Positions 8,691 through 18,723 of a stretch of 64,000 nt of DNA are shown here, piece after piece; position 1 is the stretch's first letter, and each line of letters opens with the position of its first letter. The position numbers and the translations under genes were made by a program. Origin of the DNA: Streptomyces bottropensis ATCC 25435. Lineage in GTDB: Bacteria > Actinomycetota > Actinomycetes > Streptomycetales > Streptomycetaceae. The stretch covers positions 7,647,519-7,711,518 of the forward strand of contig NZ_KB911581.1 in NCBI RefSeq assembly GCF_000383595.1, in the 5' to 3' direction. A model generated the notes under the pieces. The model searched no databases. It saw only the letters and a program-made list of their open reading frames with translations, and was not told the DNA's origin.

Positions 8691-8763
8691 GTTGGACGAT
8701 GTGATGACACCCCCCACTCACCTCTCCGTCCCATCCGGACCGCCCCGCTCGGAGGACCTCCCC

Positions 8764-10209
8764 ATGCGCTCGCACCTGCTCAATGACACGACCGCGGAGC
8801 GGTACCGCCGCACCGTGACCGAAGGCGTGGAGCGGGTGGCGGCCAGAATCGCCACCACCGACCGACCGTTCACCGGTGTCACCGTCGACGCCCTCTCCCC
8901 CGCCATCGAGAGGATCGACCTCGACAAGCCGCTGCACGACACGGCCGCCGTCCTCGACGAGCTGGAGGACGTCTATCTGCGCGACGCGGTCTACTTCCAC
9001 CACCCGCGCTACCTGGCCCACCTCAACTGCCCGGTCGTCATCCCGGCCGTGCTCGGCGAGGCCGTCCTCTCGGCCGTCAACTCCTCCCTGGACACCTGGG
9101 ACCAGTCGGCCGGCGGCACCCTGATCGAGCGCCGCCTGATCGACTGGACCAACGAGCGCATCGGGTTCGGGCCCGCCGCCGACGGCGTGTTCACCTCCGG
9201 CGGCTCACAGTCCAACCTCCAGGCCCTGCTCCTCGCCCGGGAGGAGGCCAAGACCGACAGCGCCGCCGAACTGCGGATCTTCGCCTCCGAGGTCAGCCAC
9301 TTCAGCGTGAAGAAGTCCGCGAAACTGCTCGGCCTCGGCCCGGACGCCGTCGTGTCCGTGCCCGTGGACGGCAACCAGCGCATGCAGACGGTCGCCCTCG
9401 CCCGTGAGCTGGAGCGCTGCCGGAACGACGGCCTCGTCCCCATGGCCGTCGTCGCCACCTCCGGCACCACCGACTTCGGCTCCATCGACCCGCTGCCCGA
9501 GATAGCCGAGCTGTGCGCCCAGTACGACACCTGGATGCACGTCGACGCCGCCTACGGCTGCGGCCTGCTCGTCTCCCGCAGGCGCCGCGACCTGCTGAAC
9601 GGCATCGAGCGCGCCGACTCCGTCACCGTGGACTACCACAAGTCCTTCTTCCAGCCGGTGAGTTCGTCCGCCGTGCTGGTCCGCGACGCGGCCACGCTGC
9701 GCCACGCGACCTATCACGCGGAGTACCTCAACCCCCGCCGCATGGTCACCGAGCGCATCCCCAACCAGGTCGACAAGTCCTTGCAGACCACCCGCCGCTT
9801 CGACGCGCTCAAGCTGTGGATGACGCTGCGCACGATGGGCGCCGACGGCATCGGACAGCTCTTCGACGAGGTCTGCGACCTGGCCTGGGAGGGCTGGCGG
9901 CTGCTCGCCGCCGACCCGCGCTACGACGTGGTCGTCGAGCCGCAGCTGTCCACGCTGGTCTACCGCTACATCCCCGAGGCCGTCACCGACCCGGCCGAGA
10001 TCGACCGCGCCAACCTGTACGCCCGCAAGGCCCTGTTCGCCTCCGGCGACGCCGTGGTCGCGGGCACCAAGGTGGGCGGCCGCCACTACCTGAAGTTCAC
10101 CCTGCTCAACCCCGAGACCACGGTCGGCGACATCGCCGCCGTACTCGATCTGATCGCCGGCCATGCCGAGCAGTACCTGGGAGAATCCCTTGACCGCGTC
10201 GCTTCCTGA
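8764..10209 (+). CDS. desA: lysine decarboxylase DesA
   Basis: A 481-residue PLP-dependent group II decarboxylase that converts L-lysine to cadaverine, the first step of desferrioxamine synthesis. The PLP-lysine motif is [10 protein letters not shown] with Lys293, and the upstream [11 protein letters not shown] holds the PLP-pyridine aspartate. ATG 8764 follows GGAGG (8751-8755) at normal spacing and gives the expected family length; in-frame starts near 8692 would sit directly on the iron box. It heads the four-gene operon, whose genes overlap or nearly overlap. Confidence 0.95.
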   Translation: MRSHLLNDTTAERYRRTVTEGVERVAARIATTDRPFTGVTVDALSPAIERIDLDKPLHDTAAVLDELEDVYLRDAVYFHHPRYLAHLNCPVVIPAVLGEAVLSAVNSSLDTWDQSAGGTLIERRLIDWTNERIGFGPAADGVFTSGGSQSNLQALLLAREEAKTDSAAELRIFASEVSHFSVKKSAKLLGLGPDAVVSVPVDGNQRMQTVALARELERCRNDGLVPMAVVATSGTTDFGSIDPLPEIAELCAQYDTWMHVDAAYGCGLLVSRRRRDLLNGIERADSVTVDYHKSFFQPVSSSAVLVRDAATLRHATYHAEYLNPRRMVTERIPNQVDKSLQTTRRFDALKLWMTLRTMGADGIGQLFDEVCDLAWEGWRLLAADPRYDVVVEPQLSTLVYRYIPEAVTDPAEIDRANLYARKALFASGDAVVAGTKVGGRHYLKFTLLNPETTVGDIAAVLDLIAGHAEQYLGESLDRVAS

Positions 10210-11485
10210 ACCCGCCGAATCCGCCGTGCGCGTCCACGACTTCATCGGCATCGGACTGGGACCCTTCAACCTCGGCCTCGCCTGCCTCACCGAGCCCATC
10301 GCCGAACTCGACGGTGTCTTCCTGGAGTCGAAGCCGACCTTCGAGTGGCACTCGGGGATGTTCCTCGACGGCGCCCACCTCCAGACCCCGTTCATGTCGG
10401 ACCTGGTCACCCTCGCCGACCCGACCTCCCCGTACTCCTTCCTGAACTACCTCAAGGACTCGGGCCGGCTGTACTCGTTCTACATCCGCGAGAACTTCTA
10501 CCCGCTGCGGGTCGAGTACGACGACTACTGCCGCTGGGCCGCGAACCGGCTGAGCAACGTCCGCTTCGGCACCACGGTGACGGAGGTGACGTACGAGGAC
10601 GAGGACGAGGTCTATGCCGTACGGACGGCCGACGGCGATGTCCTGCGCGCCCGGCACCTCGTCCTCGGCACGGGCACTCCCCCGTACGTCCCGGAGGCGG
10701 TCCAGGGCCTGGACGGCGACTGGATCCACAACTCCCGCTACATGCGGCACAAGCGGGAGCTGCAGAGCAAGGAGTCCATCACCCTCGTCGGCTCGGGGCA
10801 GTCGGCCGCCGAGATCTACCTCGACCTGCTCAGCGAGATCGACGTCCACGGCTACCGGCTGAACTGGGTGACACGCTCCCCGCGCTTCTTCCCGCTGGAG
10901 TACACCAAACTCACGCTGGAGATGACCTCCCCGGAGTACATCGACTACTTCCGCGAGCTGCCGGAGCCGACCCGCTACCGCCTGACCCAGGAGCAGAAGG
11001 GCCTCTTCAAGGGCATCGACGGAGACCTCATCAACGAGATCTTCGACCTGCTCTACCGGAAGAGCCTCGGCGGCCCGCTCCCCACCCGGCTGCTCACCAA
11101 CTCCTCGCTGAACAGCGTGCGTCACGAGAACGGCACGTACACCCTCGGCCTGCGCCAGGAGGAGCAGGAGAAGGACTACGAGATCGACTCGCAGGGCCTG
11201 ATCCTCGCCACCGGCTACCGGTACGCCGAGCCGGAGTTCCTCAAGCCCGTCCGCGACCGCCTGCGCTACGACTCCCGGGGCAACTTCGACGTCGCCCGCA
11301 ACTACGCCATCGACACCACCGGCCGGGGCGTCTTCCTGCAGAACGCGGCCGTCCACGCCCACAGCATCACCTCACCCGACCTGGGCATGGGCCCGTACCG
11401 GAACTCGTACATCATCCGCGAGCTGCTCGGCCGCGAGTACTACCCGGTGGAGAAGTCCATCGCCTTCCAGGAGTTCGCCGTATGA
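10190..11485 (+). CDS. desB: cadaverine N-monooxygenase DesB
   Basis: A flavin N-hydroxylating monooxygenase of about 431 residues that converts cadaverine to N-hydroxycadaverine. The FAD motif [12 protein letters not shown] lies at the N-terminus, and the NADPH motif [10 protein letters not shown] near residue 200. The start is uncertain. I chose TTG 10190, 5 nt after GGGAGA, which overlaps the end of desA by 20 bp; ATG 10163 (longer overlap) and GTG 10226 are alternatives. Its stop overlaps the desC start (ATGA). Confidence 0.92.
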   Translation: MTASLPEPAESAVRVHDFIGIGLGPFNLGLACLTEPIAELDGVFLESKPTFEWHSGMFLDGAHLQTPFMSDLVTLADPTSPYSFLNYLKDSGRLYSFYIRENFYPLRVEYDDYCRWAANRLSNVRFGTTVTEVTYEDEDEVYAVRTADGDVLRARHLVLGTGTPPYVPEAVQGLDGDWIHNSRYMRHKRELQSKESITLVGSGQSAAEIYLDLLSEIDVHGYRLNWVTRSPRFFPLEYTKLTLEMTSPEYIDYFRELPEPTRYRLTQEQKGLFKGIDGDLINEIFDLLYRKSLGGPLPTRLLTNSSLNSVRHENGTYTLGLRQEEQEKDYEIDSQGLILATGYRYAEPEFLKPVRDRLRYDSRGNFDVARNYAIDTTGRGVFLQNAAVHAHSITSPDLGMGPYRNSYIIRELLGREYYPVEKSIAFQEFAV

Positions 11486-12045
11486 GCGGCCCGCACGGCA
11501 CGTCCTTCACCTTCCGCCCGCTCGACCCGCCGCACGACGCCGAGCTGCTGCACCGCTGGGTGACGCACCCCAAGGCGGCGTACTGGATGATGCAGGACGC
11601 CCGGTTGGAGGACGTCGAGCGCACCTACCTGGAGGTCGCGGCCGACCCGCACCAGCAGGCCCTGCTGGGGCTGCTGGACGGCGAGCCCGTGTTCCTCATG
11701 GAGCGGTACGACCCCGCCCACCGCGAACTGGTCGGCCTGTACGAGCCCGAGCCGGGTGACGTCGGCATGCACTTCCTGGTGCCGCCGACGGACACGCCGG
11801 TGCACGGCTTCACCAGGGCCGTGATCACCGCCGTGATGGCGCACCTCTTCGCGGACCCGGTCACCCGCCGGGTCGTCGTCGAGCCGGACGTGTCCAACAA
11901 GGCCGTGCACGCCCTCAACGAAGTCGTCGGTTTCGTCCCCGACCGCGAGATCGACAAGCCGGAGAAGCGCGCACTGCTGAGCTTCTGCACGCGAGAGCAG
12001 TTCTTTCGCAGCCAGAGCCTGGCTGCCCGAGGAGTCGCCGTATGA
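11482..12045 (+). CDS. desC: hydroxycadaverine N-acyltransferase DesC
   Basis: A 187-residue GNAT-fold acyltransferase of the siderophore type that transfers succinyl or acetyl groups from CoA to N-hydroxycadaverine. The IucB-like core ([54 protein letters not shown]) is clear. The start overlaps the desB stop as ATGA at 11482-11485, and its own stop overlaps desD at 12042-12045, so the four Des proteins are translationally coupled. Confidence 0.93.
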   Translation: MSGPHGTSFTFRPLDPPHDAELLHRWVTHPKAAYWMMQDARLEDVERTYLEVAADPHQQALLGLLDGEPVFLMERYDPAHRELVGLYEPEPGDVGMHFLVPPTDTPVHGFTRAVITAVMAHLFADPVTRRVVVEPDVSNKAVHALNEVVGFVPDREIDKPEKRALLSFCTREQFFRSQSLAARGVAV

Positions 12046-13814
12046 CCCTGTCCGATGCCGTGGCGCATCTGTCCCCCCACCGCTGGGCACGGGCCAACCG
12101 CCTGCTGATCCGCAAGGCCCTCGCGGAGTTCGCCCACGAGCGGCTCATCACGCCGGAGGCCACCGCCGACGGCCGCTTCGAGGTCCGCGGCGACGACGGT
12201 ACGACCCGCTACGGGTTCACCGCCGTCCGGCGCGCCCTCGACCACTGGCAGATCGACGCCGACTCGATCACCCGTCACCGGGACGGCGTCGACCTCCCTC
12301 TGGCCGCGCTGGACTTCTTCGTCGAGCTGAAGCGGTCCCTCGGCCTGAGCGACGAGATCCTCCCGGTCTACCTGGAGGAGATCTCCTCCACCCTGGCCGG
12401 CACCTGCTACAAGCTGACCAAACCGCAGACACCGGTCGCCGAGCTGGTCGACGCCGGCTTCCAGGCAGTCGAGACCGGGATGACCGAGGGCCACCCCTGC
12501 TTCGTCGCCAACAACGGCCGCCTCGGCTTCGGTGTCCACGAGTACCTGTCGTACGCCCCCGAGACGGCGAGCCCGGTCCGCCTGGTCTGGCTGGCCGCGC
12601 ACCGCTCACGGGCGGCGTTCACGGCGGGCGTGGGCATCGAGTACGAGACGTTCCTGCGGGACGAGCTGGGCGCGGAGACGGTCGCCCGCTTCCACGCCGT
12701 CCTCACCGGCCTCGGGCTGGACCCCGCCGACTACCTCTTCATCCCGGTCCACCCCTGGCAGTGGTGGAACAAGCTCACCGTCACCTTCGCCGCCGAGGTC
12801 GCGCAGCGGAACCTGGTGTGTCTGGGCGAGGGCGACGACGAATACCTCGCCCAGCAGTCGATCCGGACCTTCTTCAACACGTCCGCCCCCGAGAAGCACT
12901 ACGTCAAGACCGCCCTCTCCGTCCTCAACATGGGCTTCATGCGCGGCCTCTCGGCGGCGTACATGGAGGCGACCCCGGCCATCAACGACTGGCTCGCCGC
13001 GCTCATCGACAACGACCCGGTCCTGAAGTCGACGGGCCTGTCGATCATCCGCGAGCGGGCCGCCGTCGGCTACCGGCACCTGGAGTACGAGGCCGCCACC
13101 GACAAGTACTCCCCGTACCGCAAGATGCTGGCCGCGCTGTGGCGCGAGAGCCCGGTCGGCTCGCTCCGGGAGGGCGAGTCCCTGGCGACGATGGCCTCCC
13201 TGGTCCACGTCGACCACGAGGGCAACGGTTTCGCGGCGGCCCTGATCGCCCGCTCGGGCCTGCCGCCGACGGAGTGGCTGCGCCGCTACCTGCGGGCCTA
13301 CTTCACCCCGCTCCTGCACAGCTTCTACGCCTACGACCTCGTCTTCATGCCGCACGGCGAGAACGTGATCCTGGTCCTGAAGGACGGCGTGGTCGAGCGG
13401 GCGATCTACAAGGACATCGCCGAGGAGATCGCGGTCATGGACCCGGACGCGGTGCTCCCGCCGGCGGTCGAACGCCTGCGCGTGGACGTCCCCGAGGACA
13501 TGAAGCTCCTCTCGATCTTCACGGACGTCTTCGACTGCTTCTTCCGCTTCCTCGCGGCGAACCTCGCGGAGGAAGGGGTGCTGGGCGAGGAGGAGTTCTG
13601 GCGCACGGTCGCCGAGTGCGTCCGTGACTACCAGCACGCGATGCCCGCACTCGCCGACAAGTTCGCCCAGTACGACATGTTCGCCCCCGAGTTCGCGCTG
13701 TCCTGCCTCAACCGCCTGCAACTGCGCGACAACAGGCAGATGGTCGACCTGGCCGACCCCGCGGGCGCACTCCAACTGATCGGCACCCTGAAGAACCCCC
13801 TCGCGGACCTCTAG
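12042..13814 (+). CDS. desD: desferrioxamine NIS synthetase DesD
   Basis: A 590-residue IucA/IucC-family, NRPS-independent siderophore synthetase. It adenylates the succinyl carboxylate of N-hydroxy-N-succinylcadaverine with ATP, joins three units and closes the ring to make desferrioxamine E; with the acetylated unit it gives linear forms. The family core is visible as EGHPCFVANNGRLGF, FIPVHPWQW, and LLHSFYAYDLVFMPHGENVI. The ATG overlaps the desC stop. It is the last gene of the operon and is followed by a 16-bp hairpin. Confidence 0.95.
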   Translation: MTLSDAVAHLSPHRWARANRLLIRKALAEFAHERLITPEATADGRFEVRGDDGTTRYGFTAVRRALDHWQIDADSITRHRDGVDLPLAALDFFVELKRSLGLSDEILPVYLEEISSTLAGTCYKLTKPQTPVAELVDAGFQAVETGMTEGHPCFVANNGRLGFGVHEYLSYAPETASPVRLVWLAAHRSRAAFTAGVGIEYETFLRDELGAETVARFHAVLTGLGLDPADYLFIPVHPWQWWNKLTVTFAAEVAQRNLVCLGEGDDEYLAQQSIRTFFNTSAPEKHYVKTALSVLNMGFMRGLSAAYMEATPAINDWLAALIDNDPVLKSTGLSIIRERAAVGYRHLEYEAATDKYSPYRKMLAALWRESPVGSLREGESLATMASLVHVDHEGNGFAAALIARSGLPPTEWLRRYLRAYFTPLLHSFYAYDLVFMPHGENVILVLKDGVVERAIYKDIAEEIAVMDPDAVLPPAVERLRVDVPEDMKLLSIFTDVFDCFFRFLAANLAEEGVLGEEEFWRTVAECVRDYQHAMPALADKFAQYDMFAPEFALSCLNRLQLRDNRQMVDLADPAGALQLIGTLKNPLADL

Positions 13815-13837
13815 CCCCCGGCCCGGCCCCCCGAACA

Positions 13838-13876
13838 GACGGGCACCTCGCAGTACGGTCCTGCGAGGTGCCCGTC
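13838..13876 (+). terminator. terminator of the desABCD operon
   Basis: GACGGGCACCTCGCAG and CTGCGAGGTGCCCGTC form a perfect 16-bp stem with a 7-nt loop, 24 bp after the desD stop. There is no U-tract, as is common in Streptomyces. Confidence 0.85.
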
Positions 13877-13908
13877 GCGTCTTCCCCGGTCCGCTGTCGG
13901 GTGCCGCT

Positions 13909-13943
13909 CCGGTGGGGCTTCCCGCGCGACGAGCCCCCACCGG
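13909..13943. terminator. second hairpin between desD and the convergent hexosaminidase gene
   Basis: CCGGTGGGGCT (13909-13919) pairs with AGCCCCCACCGG (13932-13943), with one bulge. It lies 36 bp beyond the stop of the minus-strand hexosaminidase gene and probably ends that transcript. Confidence 0.55.
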
Positions 13944-13978
13944 GCCCGCACCCGCCGACGCACCGAACCGACCGCCCC

Positions 13979-15592
13979 CTACCGCGCCACCGCCGGGGGC
14001 CACGGCACCCCCGGCGCCCGGAAGTACCCCACCCCCAGCGCCTCCCACCGAGCAGCCTGCGCGGCAAGCCGCACCCGGTACCCGCCCCACCCATGTGTGG
14101 ACACCGGCGACCACCCCAACTCCGCGACCCCCGGCAACCGCGGAAACACCATGTACTCCACGTCCTCCGAGGAGTCGATCGTCTCCGTCCACAGCGGCGC
14201 CTCGACCCCCCGCACCGCGGCCCCCGGCACCCCCGCCAGGTACGCCCCCGGATCCCAGTCGTACGCCCGCCGCACATCCACGTACCCGGCCCAGTCGAGC
14301 CCTATCGGCGTGTCCTTGTCGTACTTCATGTCGAGGTAGATCCGGTCGGCCGGCGACAGAACGATCCCCGTCCCGTTCCGCGCGGCGGCAGCCACCTGCT
14401 CCTTCTCCTCCGCCTCCGTACCGTCCAGCCCCCAGTACTGCGCGAGAGCGCCCCGTACCGGAGTGGCCCCGGTCAGCTGGTGCCACCCGATGACCGTCTT
14501 CCCGTACTTCTCGACCACCGGCTGCACCCGGTCCATGAACGTCGCGTAGTCCTCGTGGCTGGTGGAGTGCGCCTCGTCACCGCCGATGTGCAGGTACCGC
14601 CCCGGAGTGAGCGCGGCCAGCTCCCGTACGACGTCCTCCACGAAGTCGTACGTCACGTCCTTGTCGACGCACAGGGAGCTGAAGCCGACCTCGGTGCCGG
14701 TGTAGAGCGGCGGCGCGATCCCGTCGCAGTTCAGCTCGGCGTAGGACGCGAGGGCCGCGTTCGTGTGGCCGGGCAGGTCGATCTCGGGGACGACCTCCAG
14801 ATGGCGCGAGGCCGCGTACCGGACGATCTCCCGGTAGTCGGCCTTCGTGTAGTACCCGCCCGGACCGCCGCCGACCTGCGTGGAGCCGCCGTACGAGGCC
14901 AGACGCGGCCAGGAGTCGACGGCGATGCGCCAGCCCTGGTCGTCGGAGAGGTGCAGGTGCAGCTTGTTGAACTTGTAGAGCGCCAGCTGGTCGATGTAGC
15001 GCTTGACCTGGTCCACGCCGAAGAAGTGGCGGGAGACGTCCAGCATCGCGCCGCGCCAGCCGTAGCGCGGGAGGTCCCTGACGGTGCCGCCCGCGACCAG
15101 CCAGGGGCCCGGTTGCACGGAGTCCTTCTCGACGGCGGCGGGCAGCAGCTGACGCAGGGTCTGCACGGCGTGGAAGAGACCGGCGGGCGCGCGGGCGGTG
15201 AGGGTCACCCCGGAGGGGTGGCTCTCCAGGCGGTAGCCCTCCTGGCCGAGACTCGTCTCCTCGGCGGCCAACCGCAGGCGGATTCCGGCCTCCTGGCGGT
15301 CCGTCACCGGCAGCCGGTATCCCGTCGAGGGCCGCAGGATGCCCGCGAGGTACTCCCCGACCCGGCGGGCCTCGGGCCCGCCGTCCACGACGATGCGCGC
15401 GGCGCTCGTCAGCCGGTACGGCGATCCGTCGGGCCGGACCGAGGCGGGGGCCGGGATCACCTGCCCGAGCGGGATCGTGACGGCGGCGGCTTGCGTGTTC
15501 TCGGACACGGGTGCGGCTCCCACGGCGAACATCCCGGTCGCCACCAGCAGCAGCGAGCCGAGCAGGCGGGTCGATCTGTGGCGCGGATTCAC
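13979..15592 (-). CDS. secreted beta-N-acetylhexosaminidase, GH20
   Basis: A 537-residue exported GH20 enzyme that removes terminal GlcNAc/GalNAc, probably from chitin or wall oligosaccharides outside the cell. An N-terminal signal segment (LLGSLLLVATGMFAVGAAPV) precedes the GH20b domain. The catalytic barrel carries YLHIGGDEAH, with the Asp339-Glu340 pair used in substrate-assisted catalysis, and HLHLSDDQGWRI. GTG 15592 was chosen because GGGAG/GGAGG lies 8-11 nt upstream and the signal peptide follows. The product would feed the GlcNAc economy, but no DasR site was recognised upstream. Confidence 0.93.
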   Translation of the reverse strand: MNPRHRSTRLLGSLLLVATGMFAVGAAPVSENTQAAAVTIPLGQVIPAPASVRPDGSPYRLTSAARIVVDGGPEARRVGEYLAGILRPSTGYRLPVTDRQEAGIRLRLAAEETSLGQEGYRLESHPSGVTLTARAPAGLFHAVQTLRQLLPAAVEKDSVQPGPWLVAGGTVRDLPRYGWRGAMLDVSRHFFGVDQVKRYIDQLALYKFNKLHLHLSDDQGWRIAVDSWPRLASYGGSTQVGGGPGGYYTKADYREIVRYAASRHLEVVPEIDLPGHTNAALASYAELNCDGIAPPLYTGTEVGFSSLCVDKDVTYDFVEDVVRELAALTPGRYLHIGGDEAHSTSHEDYATFMDRVQPVVEKYGKTVIGWHQLTGATPVRGALAQYWGLDGTEAEEKEQVAAAARNGTGIVLSPADRIYLDMKYDKDTPIGLDWAGYVDVRRAYDWDPGAYLAGVPGAAVRGVEAPLWTETIDSSEDVEYMVFPRLPGVAELGWSPVSTHGWGGYRVRLAAQAARWEALGVGYFRAPGVPWPPAVAR

Positions 15593-15697
15593 GGCGTGCT
15601 CCCTCCACCCATCGAACTGTGCGCTCCCCACCCTCGCCCCTGCACCCCCTCCAGGTCTAGACCACATCGCCCCGCAGCCGGTGGAACAATCCTGCGC

Positions 15698-16573
15698 ATG
15701 GCGGAAATCATCCAGCGGGACGGCACGTGGACCTTCGACGGCGACACCCTGCGACTGACCCCGGGCCGCGACAAGAGCGTGAGCCTGCTCCGCAAGACCC
15801 TGGGTGAACTCACCGTTCCGCTGGGCGCGTTGGCGGGCATCTCCTTCGAGCAGGGAAGGAAGTCGGGGCGGCTGAGGCTGCGCCTGCGCGACGGCTCCGA
15901 CCCCCTCCTGCAGGCCACCGGCGGCCGGCTCACCGACTCCGACGACCCGTACCAGCTGAGCGTCGACCCCGACCGGTACGGCGTCGCCGAGTACGTCGTG
16001 GACGAGGTCCGTAACGCGCTGCTCCTGGACGAGGTGCCGGGCGACGCGGTGGACACCTATCTGCTCGCCGGGCCGGCCGTCCCGCTCTCCGTCTCCGCCG
16101 GGGACGGCACGGCGAGCTTCGACGGCGACCACGTACGCCTGGAGTGGAACTGGAAGACCGAGGACGCGAAGGCCGCGTCCGGGCCTCGGACGCTGCCGCT
16201 GGCCGACATAGCCGGCGTCGCGTGGCACCCCTCGGTCGGCCTGGAGAACGGCAGCCTGCGCTTCACCGTGCGGAACTCGCCGACCAAGGCCCCGCCCAAG
16301 TACGACCCCCACTCCGTGGAGCTGTGGGGCTTCAAGAAGGACCCGCTGATGGCCCTGGTCGCGGCGGCCGTCCAGGCACGGCTCCCGCACCCTGCGGCCC
16401 CGGCGCCGAAACAGCTCGCCCCGTCCCCGTCGCCCCAGGACCGGCCCGCCCCCGAGGTGGACCACGACGCCCTGCTGCGCCGGCTGCGCGAACTGGGCGA
16501 CCTCCATCGGTCCGGGGTGCTCACGGACGAGGAGTTCACGAGGGCCAAACAGGCGGTCCTCAAGCGCATCTGA
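15698..16573 (+). CDS. DUF4429 / SHOCT-domain protein
   Basis: A 291-residue cytoplasmic protein without a signal peptide or membrane span. Two related beta-rich repeats (GTWTFDGDTLRLTPGRDKSV at residues ~8-95 and GTASFDGDHVRLEWNWK at ~130-215) match the DUF4429 pattern. A Pro/Ala linker follows, then a C-terminal SHOCT motif (LLRRLRELGDLHRSGVLTDEE, ending FTRAKQAVLKRI). Such proteins are widespread in actinomycetes, and SHOCT domains are thought to mediate oligomerisation; no biochemical role is known to me. It is divergent from the hexosaminidase gene and convergent with the phosphatase gene. Confidence 0.85.
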   Translation: MAEIIQRDGTWTFDGDTLRLTPGRDKSVSLLRKTLGELTVPLGALAGISFEQGRKSGRLRLRLRDGSDPLLQATGGRLTDSDDPYQLSVDPDRYGVAEYVVDEVRNALLLDEVPGDAVDTYLLAGPAVPLSVSAGDGTASFDGDHVRLEWNWKTEDAKAASGPRTLPLADIAGVAWHPSVGLENGSLRFTVRNSPTKAPPKYDPHSVELWGFKKDPLMALVAAAVQARLPHPAAPAPKQLAPSPSPQDRPAPEVDHDALLRRLRELGDLHRSGVLTDEEFTRAKQAVLKRI

Positions 16574-16610
16574 CGCGCGGAAGGGCCGTCTGCCCGGTGC
16601 CCGGCCGTGC

Positions 16611-16633
16611 GTGCGCCCGCCTTCCGGGCGCAC
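16611..16633. terminator. bidirectional hairpin between convergent genes
   Basis: GTGCGCCCG and CGGGCGCAC form a 9-bp stem with a 5-nt loop. It lies 38 bp after the DUF4429 gene and 8 bp beyond the stop of the opposing phosphatase gene. Confidence 0.55.
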
Positions 16634-16640
16634 CCCGGCA

Positions 16641-18239
16641 CTACTTGGCCCTGCGCGCCACCGTGAAGTGGTCGACCCGTGCCCCCGTCTCCGCGATCCC
16701 CCGCACGGTCAGCGTGGCCCAGTGCCCCTTCGGCGCGGGCTTCACGTCCACCCGCAGGAAGGAGTAGTCGAGGTACCGCACCCGCGACCAGGTGACGGTC
16801 TCGTTCTGCTTGCCCGCCTTGGTGTTGATGGAGGAGGGGACGGACTCGACCTCGTTCTCGTGGCCCTCGTACGACAGCGGGGCGGTGAAGGAGTAGAGGC
16901 TGCGGCCGGCCGCGCCCGCCGTCACGTAGACCACGCCCTCGGTCTCCGGGTATGCCGTGCCGCCGATCGGGAGCTTCTTGGTGACCGCGCCCGACTTGAT
17001 GACGTCGGTGCGCTCGTACTGGTGGTTGTGGCCGTTGATGACGAGGTCCACGGAGTACTTCTCGAACAGCGGCACCCACTCCTGGCGCACACCGCCCTCG
17101 GAGGCGTGCGCGGTGGAGGTGCAGTAGGCGCAGTGGTGGAAGAAGACCACGACGAAGTCGATGTCCTTGCCGGCGCGGAACTTCTTGAGCTGCGCCTCCA
17201 GCCACGTGGTCTGGGTGCCGCCGGAGATGCCGAGGTTGGCCGGGATCTCGAAGGAGATGTCGTTGGCGTCGAGCGAGACGACGGCCGTGTTGCCGTAGAC
17301 GAAGGAGTAGACGCCCGGCAGGTTCTTGGGGTCGGGGCCGTTGTCGGGGAGGTTCCAGCGGGCCTCTTCGCCGCCGTACCCGCTTGGCGAGTACCAGGCC
17401 TCCATGTCGTGGTTGCCGTAGGCGGGCATCCACGGGACGGACTTGGCGACGGACTCGGTCTGGGCGAGGAACTGGTCCCACACGCGGGAGTCGAAGCCCG
17501 TGTCGGCGGTCTTGCCCTGGCCGGCCGGGTCGGCGTAGGCGATGTCGCCGGCGTGCAGGTGGAAGGCCGGGTTCTGGCCGAGGAGGAGGCTGTTGTTGGC
17601 GAGGCCGTGGTAGCCGACGCCCTCGTCGCCGAAGGCCGTGAAGGTGAAGGGCTCCTTGCCGGCGGGGGCGGTGGTGAAGGTGCCGATGGTGCCCGCGAAC
17701 CGCGGCGAGGCCGGGTCGAAGCCGTCGTGGCCGACACCGTAGAAGTAGGTCCTGCCGGGCTTGAGGTGGGTCAGCTCGGCGTGCACGTAGTACTGGGTGT
17801 GGTCACCGCTCGCGCCGACGCCGGCCGGCGTGTGGAGGGTGCGGACCTCGGCGTCGATCTTGACCGAGAGGTGCGAGGCGTGGGTGCCGACCCGGACGAA
17901 GGGCTTCTTCACCGGGAGCGGGACCTGCCAGGAGACGGTGATCTCGGTGCGCGGGTCGTTGCCGTAGGCGAGGTGGCGGCCGAAGGGGGCGACGAAGGAG
18001 CCGTCGACGTGCTCGGCGCTCGCGGCGGCCCGGGTGGGCACCGAGGTTCGGAGTGCGGCGGGGGTGGCGGCCTGGGCCGTGGCGGGCACGAACGCGCCGC
18101 CCGCGACGGCGCCGAGGGTGACCGCGCCGCCTCTGATCATCGAGCGCCGGGAGAACTTGGAGCGCAGGTACTCGTGCTGCTCGGCCATGCTCATGCGCTC
18201 GGCCAGCTGCTCGGGTACGCCCATACGAGGTGTGTCCAT
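16641..18239 (-). CDS. Tat-exported purple acid phosphatase-like metallophosphoesterase
   Basis: A protein of about 532 residues with a twin-arginine signal (FSRRSMIRGGAVTLGAVAGG...AQA). A fibronectin-type purple acid phosphatase N-terminal domain follows (ITVSWQVPLPVKKPFVRVG, GRTYFYGVGHDG). The dinuclear-metal motifs are all present: FGDEG, HAGDIAYAD, YGNHDME, FFHHCAY and INGHNHQYER. It probably hydrolyses phosphoesters outside the cell. The start is uncertain: ATG 18239 gives about 30 residues before the RR motif; GTG 18308 and ATG 18224 are alternatives, and none has a good ribosome binding site. No pho box was recognised. Confidence 0.87.
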   Translation of the reverse strand: MDTPRMGVPEQLAERMSMAEQHEYLRSKFSRRSMIRGGAVTLGAVAGGAFVPATAQAATPAALRTSVPTRAAASAEHVDGSFVAPFGRHLAYGNDPRTEITVSWQVPLPVKKPFVRVGTHASHLSVKIDAEVRTLHTPAGVGASGDHTQYYVHAELTHLKPGRTYFYGVGHDGFDPASPRFAGTIGTFTTAPAGKEPFTFTAFGDEGVGYHGLANNSLLLGQNPAFHLHAGDIAYADPAGQGKTADTGFDSRVWDQFLAQTESVAKSVPWMPAYGNHDMEAWYSPSGYGGEEARWNLPDNGPDPKNLPGVYSFVYGNTAVVSLDANDISFEIPANLGISGGTQTTWLEAQLKKFRAGKDIDFVVVFFHHCAYCTSTAHASEGGVRQEWVPLFEKYSVDLVINGHNHQYERTDVIKSGAVTKKLPIGGTAYPETEGVVYVTAGAAGRSLYSFTAPLSYEGHENEVESVPSSINTKAGKQNETVTWSRVRYLDYSFLRVDVKPAPKGHWATLTVRGIAETGARVDHFTVARRAK

Positions 18240-18350
18240 GGTGTCCGAAAGTCGTCGCCTCAGGCAACGGGATGCGGGACGCCGGATGGACGGCGCACGA
18301 ACAGCCACTCATGACACATTCAACGTTCCCCCAAGATGCGGTAACTGCAC

Positions 18351-18370
18351 CCTGCCCGATATCGGGCAGG
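18351..18370. promoter_or_regulatory. perfect 20-bp palindrome in a divergent intergenic region
   Basis: CCTGCCCGATATCGGGCAGG has no loop, so it looks like an operator rather than a terminator. It lies between the phosphatase gene (minus) and the small plus-strand gene. It sits between two direct copies of GTTCCCCCARGAT (18325-18337 and 18391-18403) spaced 66 bp apart. No regulator is encoded next to it. Confidence 0.6.
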
Positions 18371-18410
18371 ATTCTTGCGAAACGCCCGCCGTTCCCCCAG
18401 GATCTACCGA

Positions 18411-18668
18411 GTGCACGACGACCTCGTTGACCATTTGACGCGATCCTCGCCCCTCAACCGGGGCGAGGCGCTGCGAGTGATCCAGGACGTGCTCGCCTAC
18501 TTCGACGAGACGACCGAGGCCTACGTCCGTCGCCGCCACCGCGAACTCCAGGCCCAGGGCCTGGTCAACGCGACGATCTTCGAACGGATCGAGGCGGACC
18601 TGAAGTACCGGGCGGTCGCACCGCCGGAGCTCACGCTCCGGCAGCTGCGCCGCATCGTCTACGGCTGA
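18411..18668 (+). CDS. small conserved hypothetical protein
   Basis: An 85-residue, charged, helix-rich protein (HDDLVDHLTRSSPLNRGEA, DVLAYFDETTEAYVRRRHRE, and a C-terminal TLRQLRRIVYG). It has no signal or membrane segment. I do not recognise a family. The GTG at 18411 (AGGAT about 8 nt upstream) is preferred; ATG 18375 would add 12 residues and begin just after the palindrome. It precedes glmS by 55 bp in the same direction and may be cotranscribed with it. Codon use is typical of its neighbours, so I believe it is real. Confidence 0.65.
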   Translation: MHDDLVDHLTRSSPLNRGEALRVIQDVLAYFDETTEAYVRRRHRELQAQGLVNATIFERIEADLKYRAVAPPELTLRQLRRIVYG

Positions 18669-18723
18669 CCGGCCGCGACCGGTCGGCCGGGGCCGACCAC
18701 CTACAGCTAGGGGATACGTCTAT

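Noticed and set aside
13868-15697. Upstream extension of the DUF4429 gene over the hexosaminidase gene
   Set aside because: The extension is antisense to GH20 and unlike any domain; the family-type N-terminus begins at 15698.
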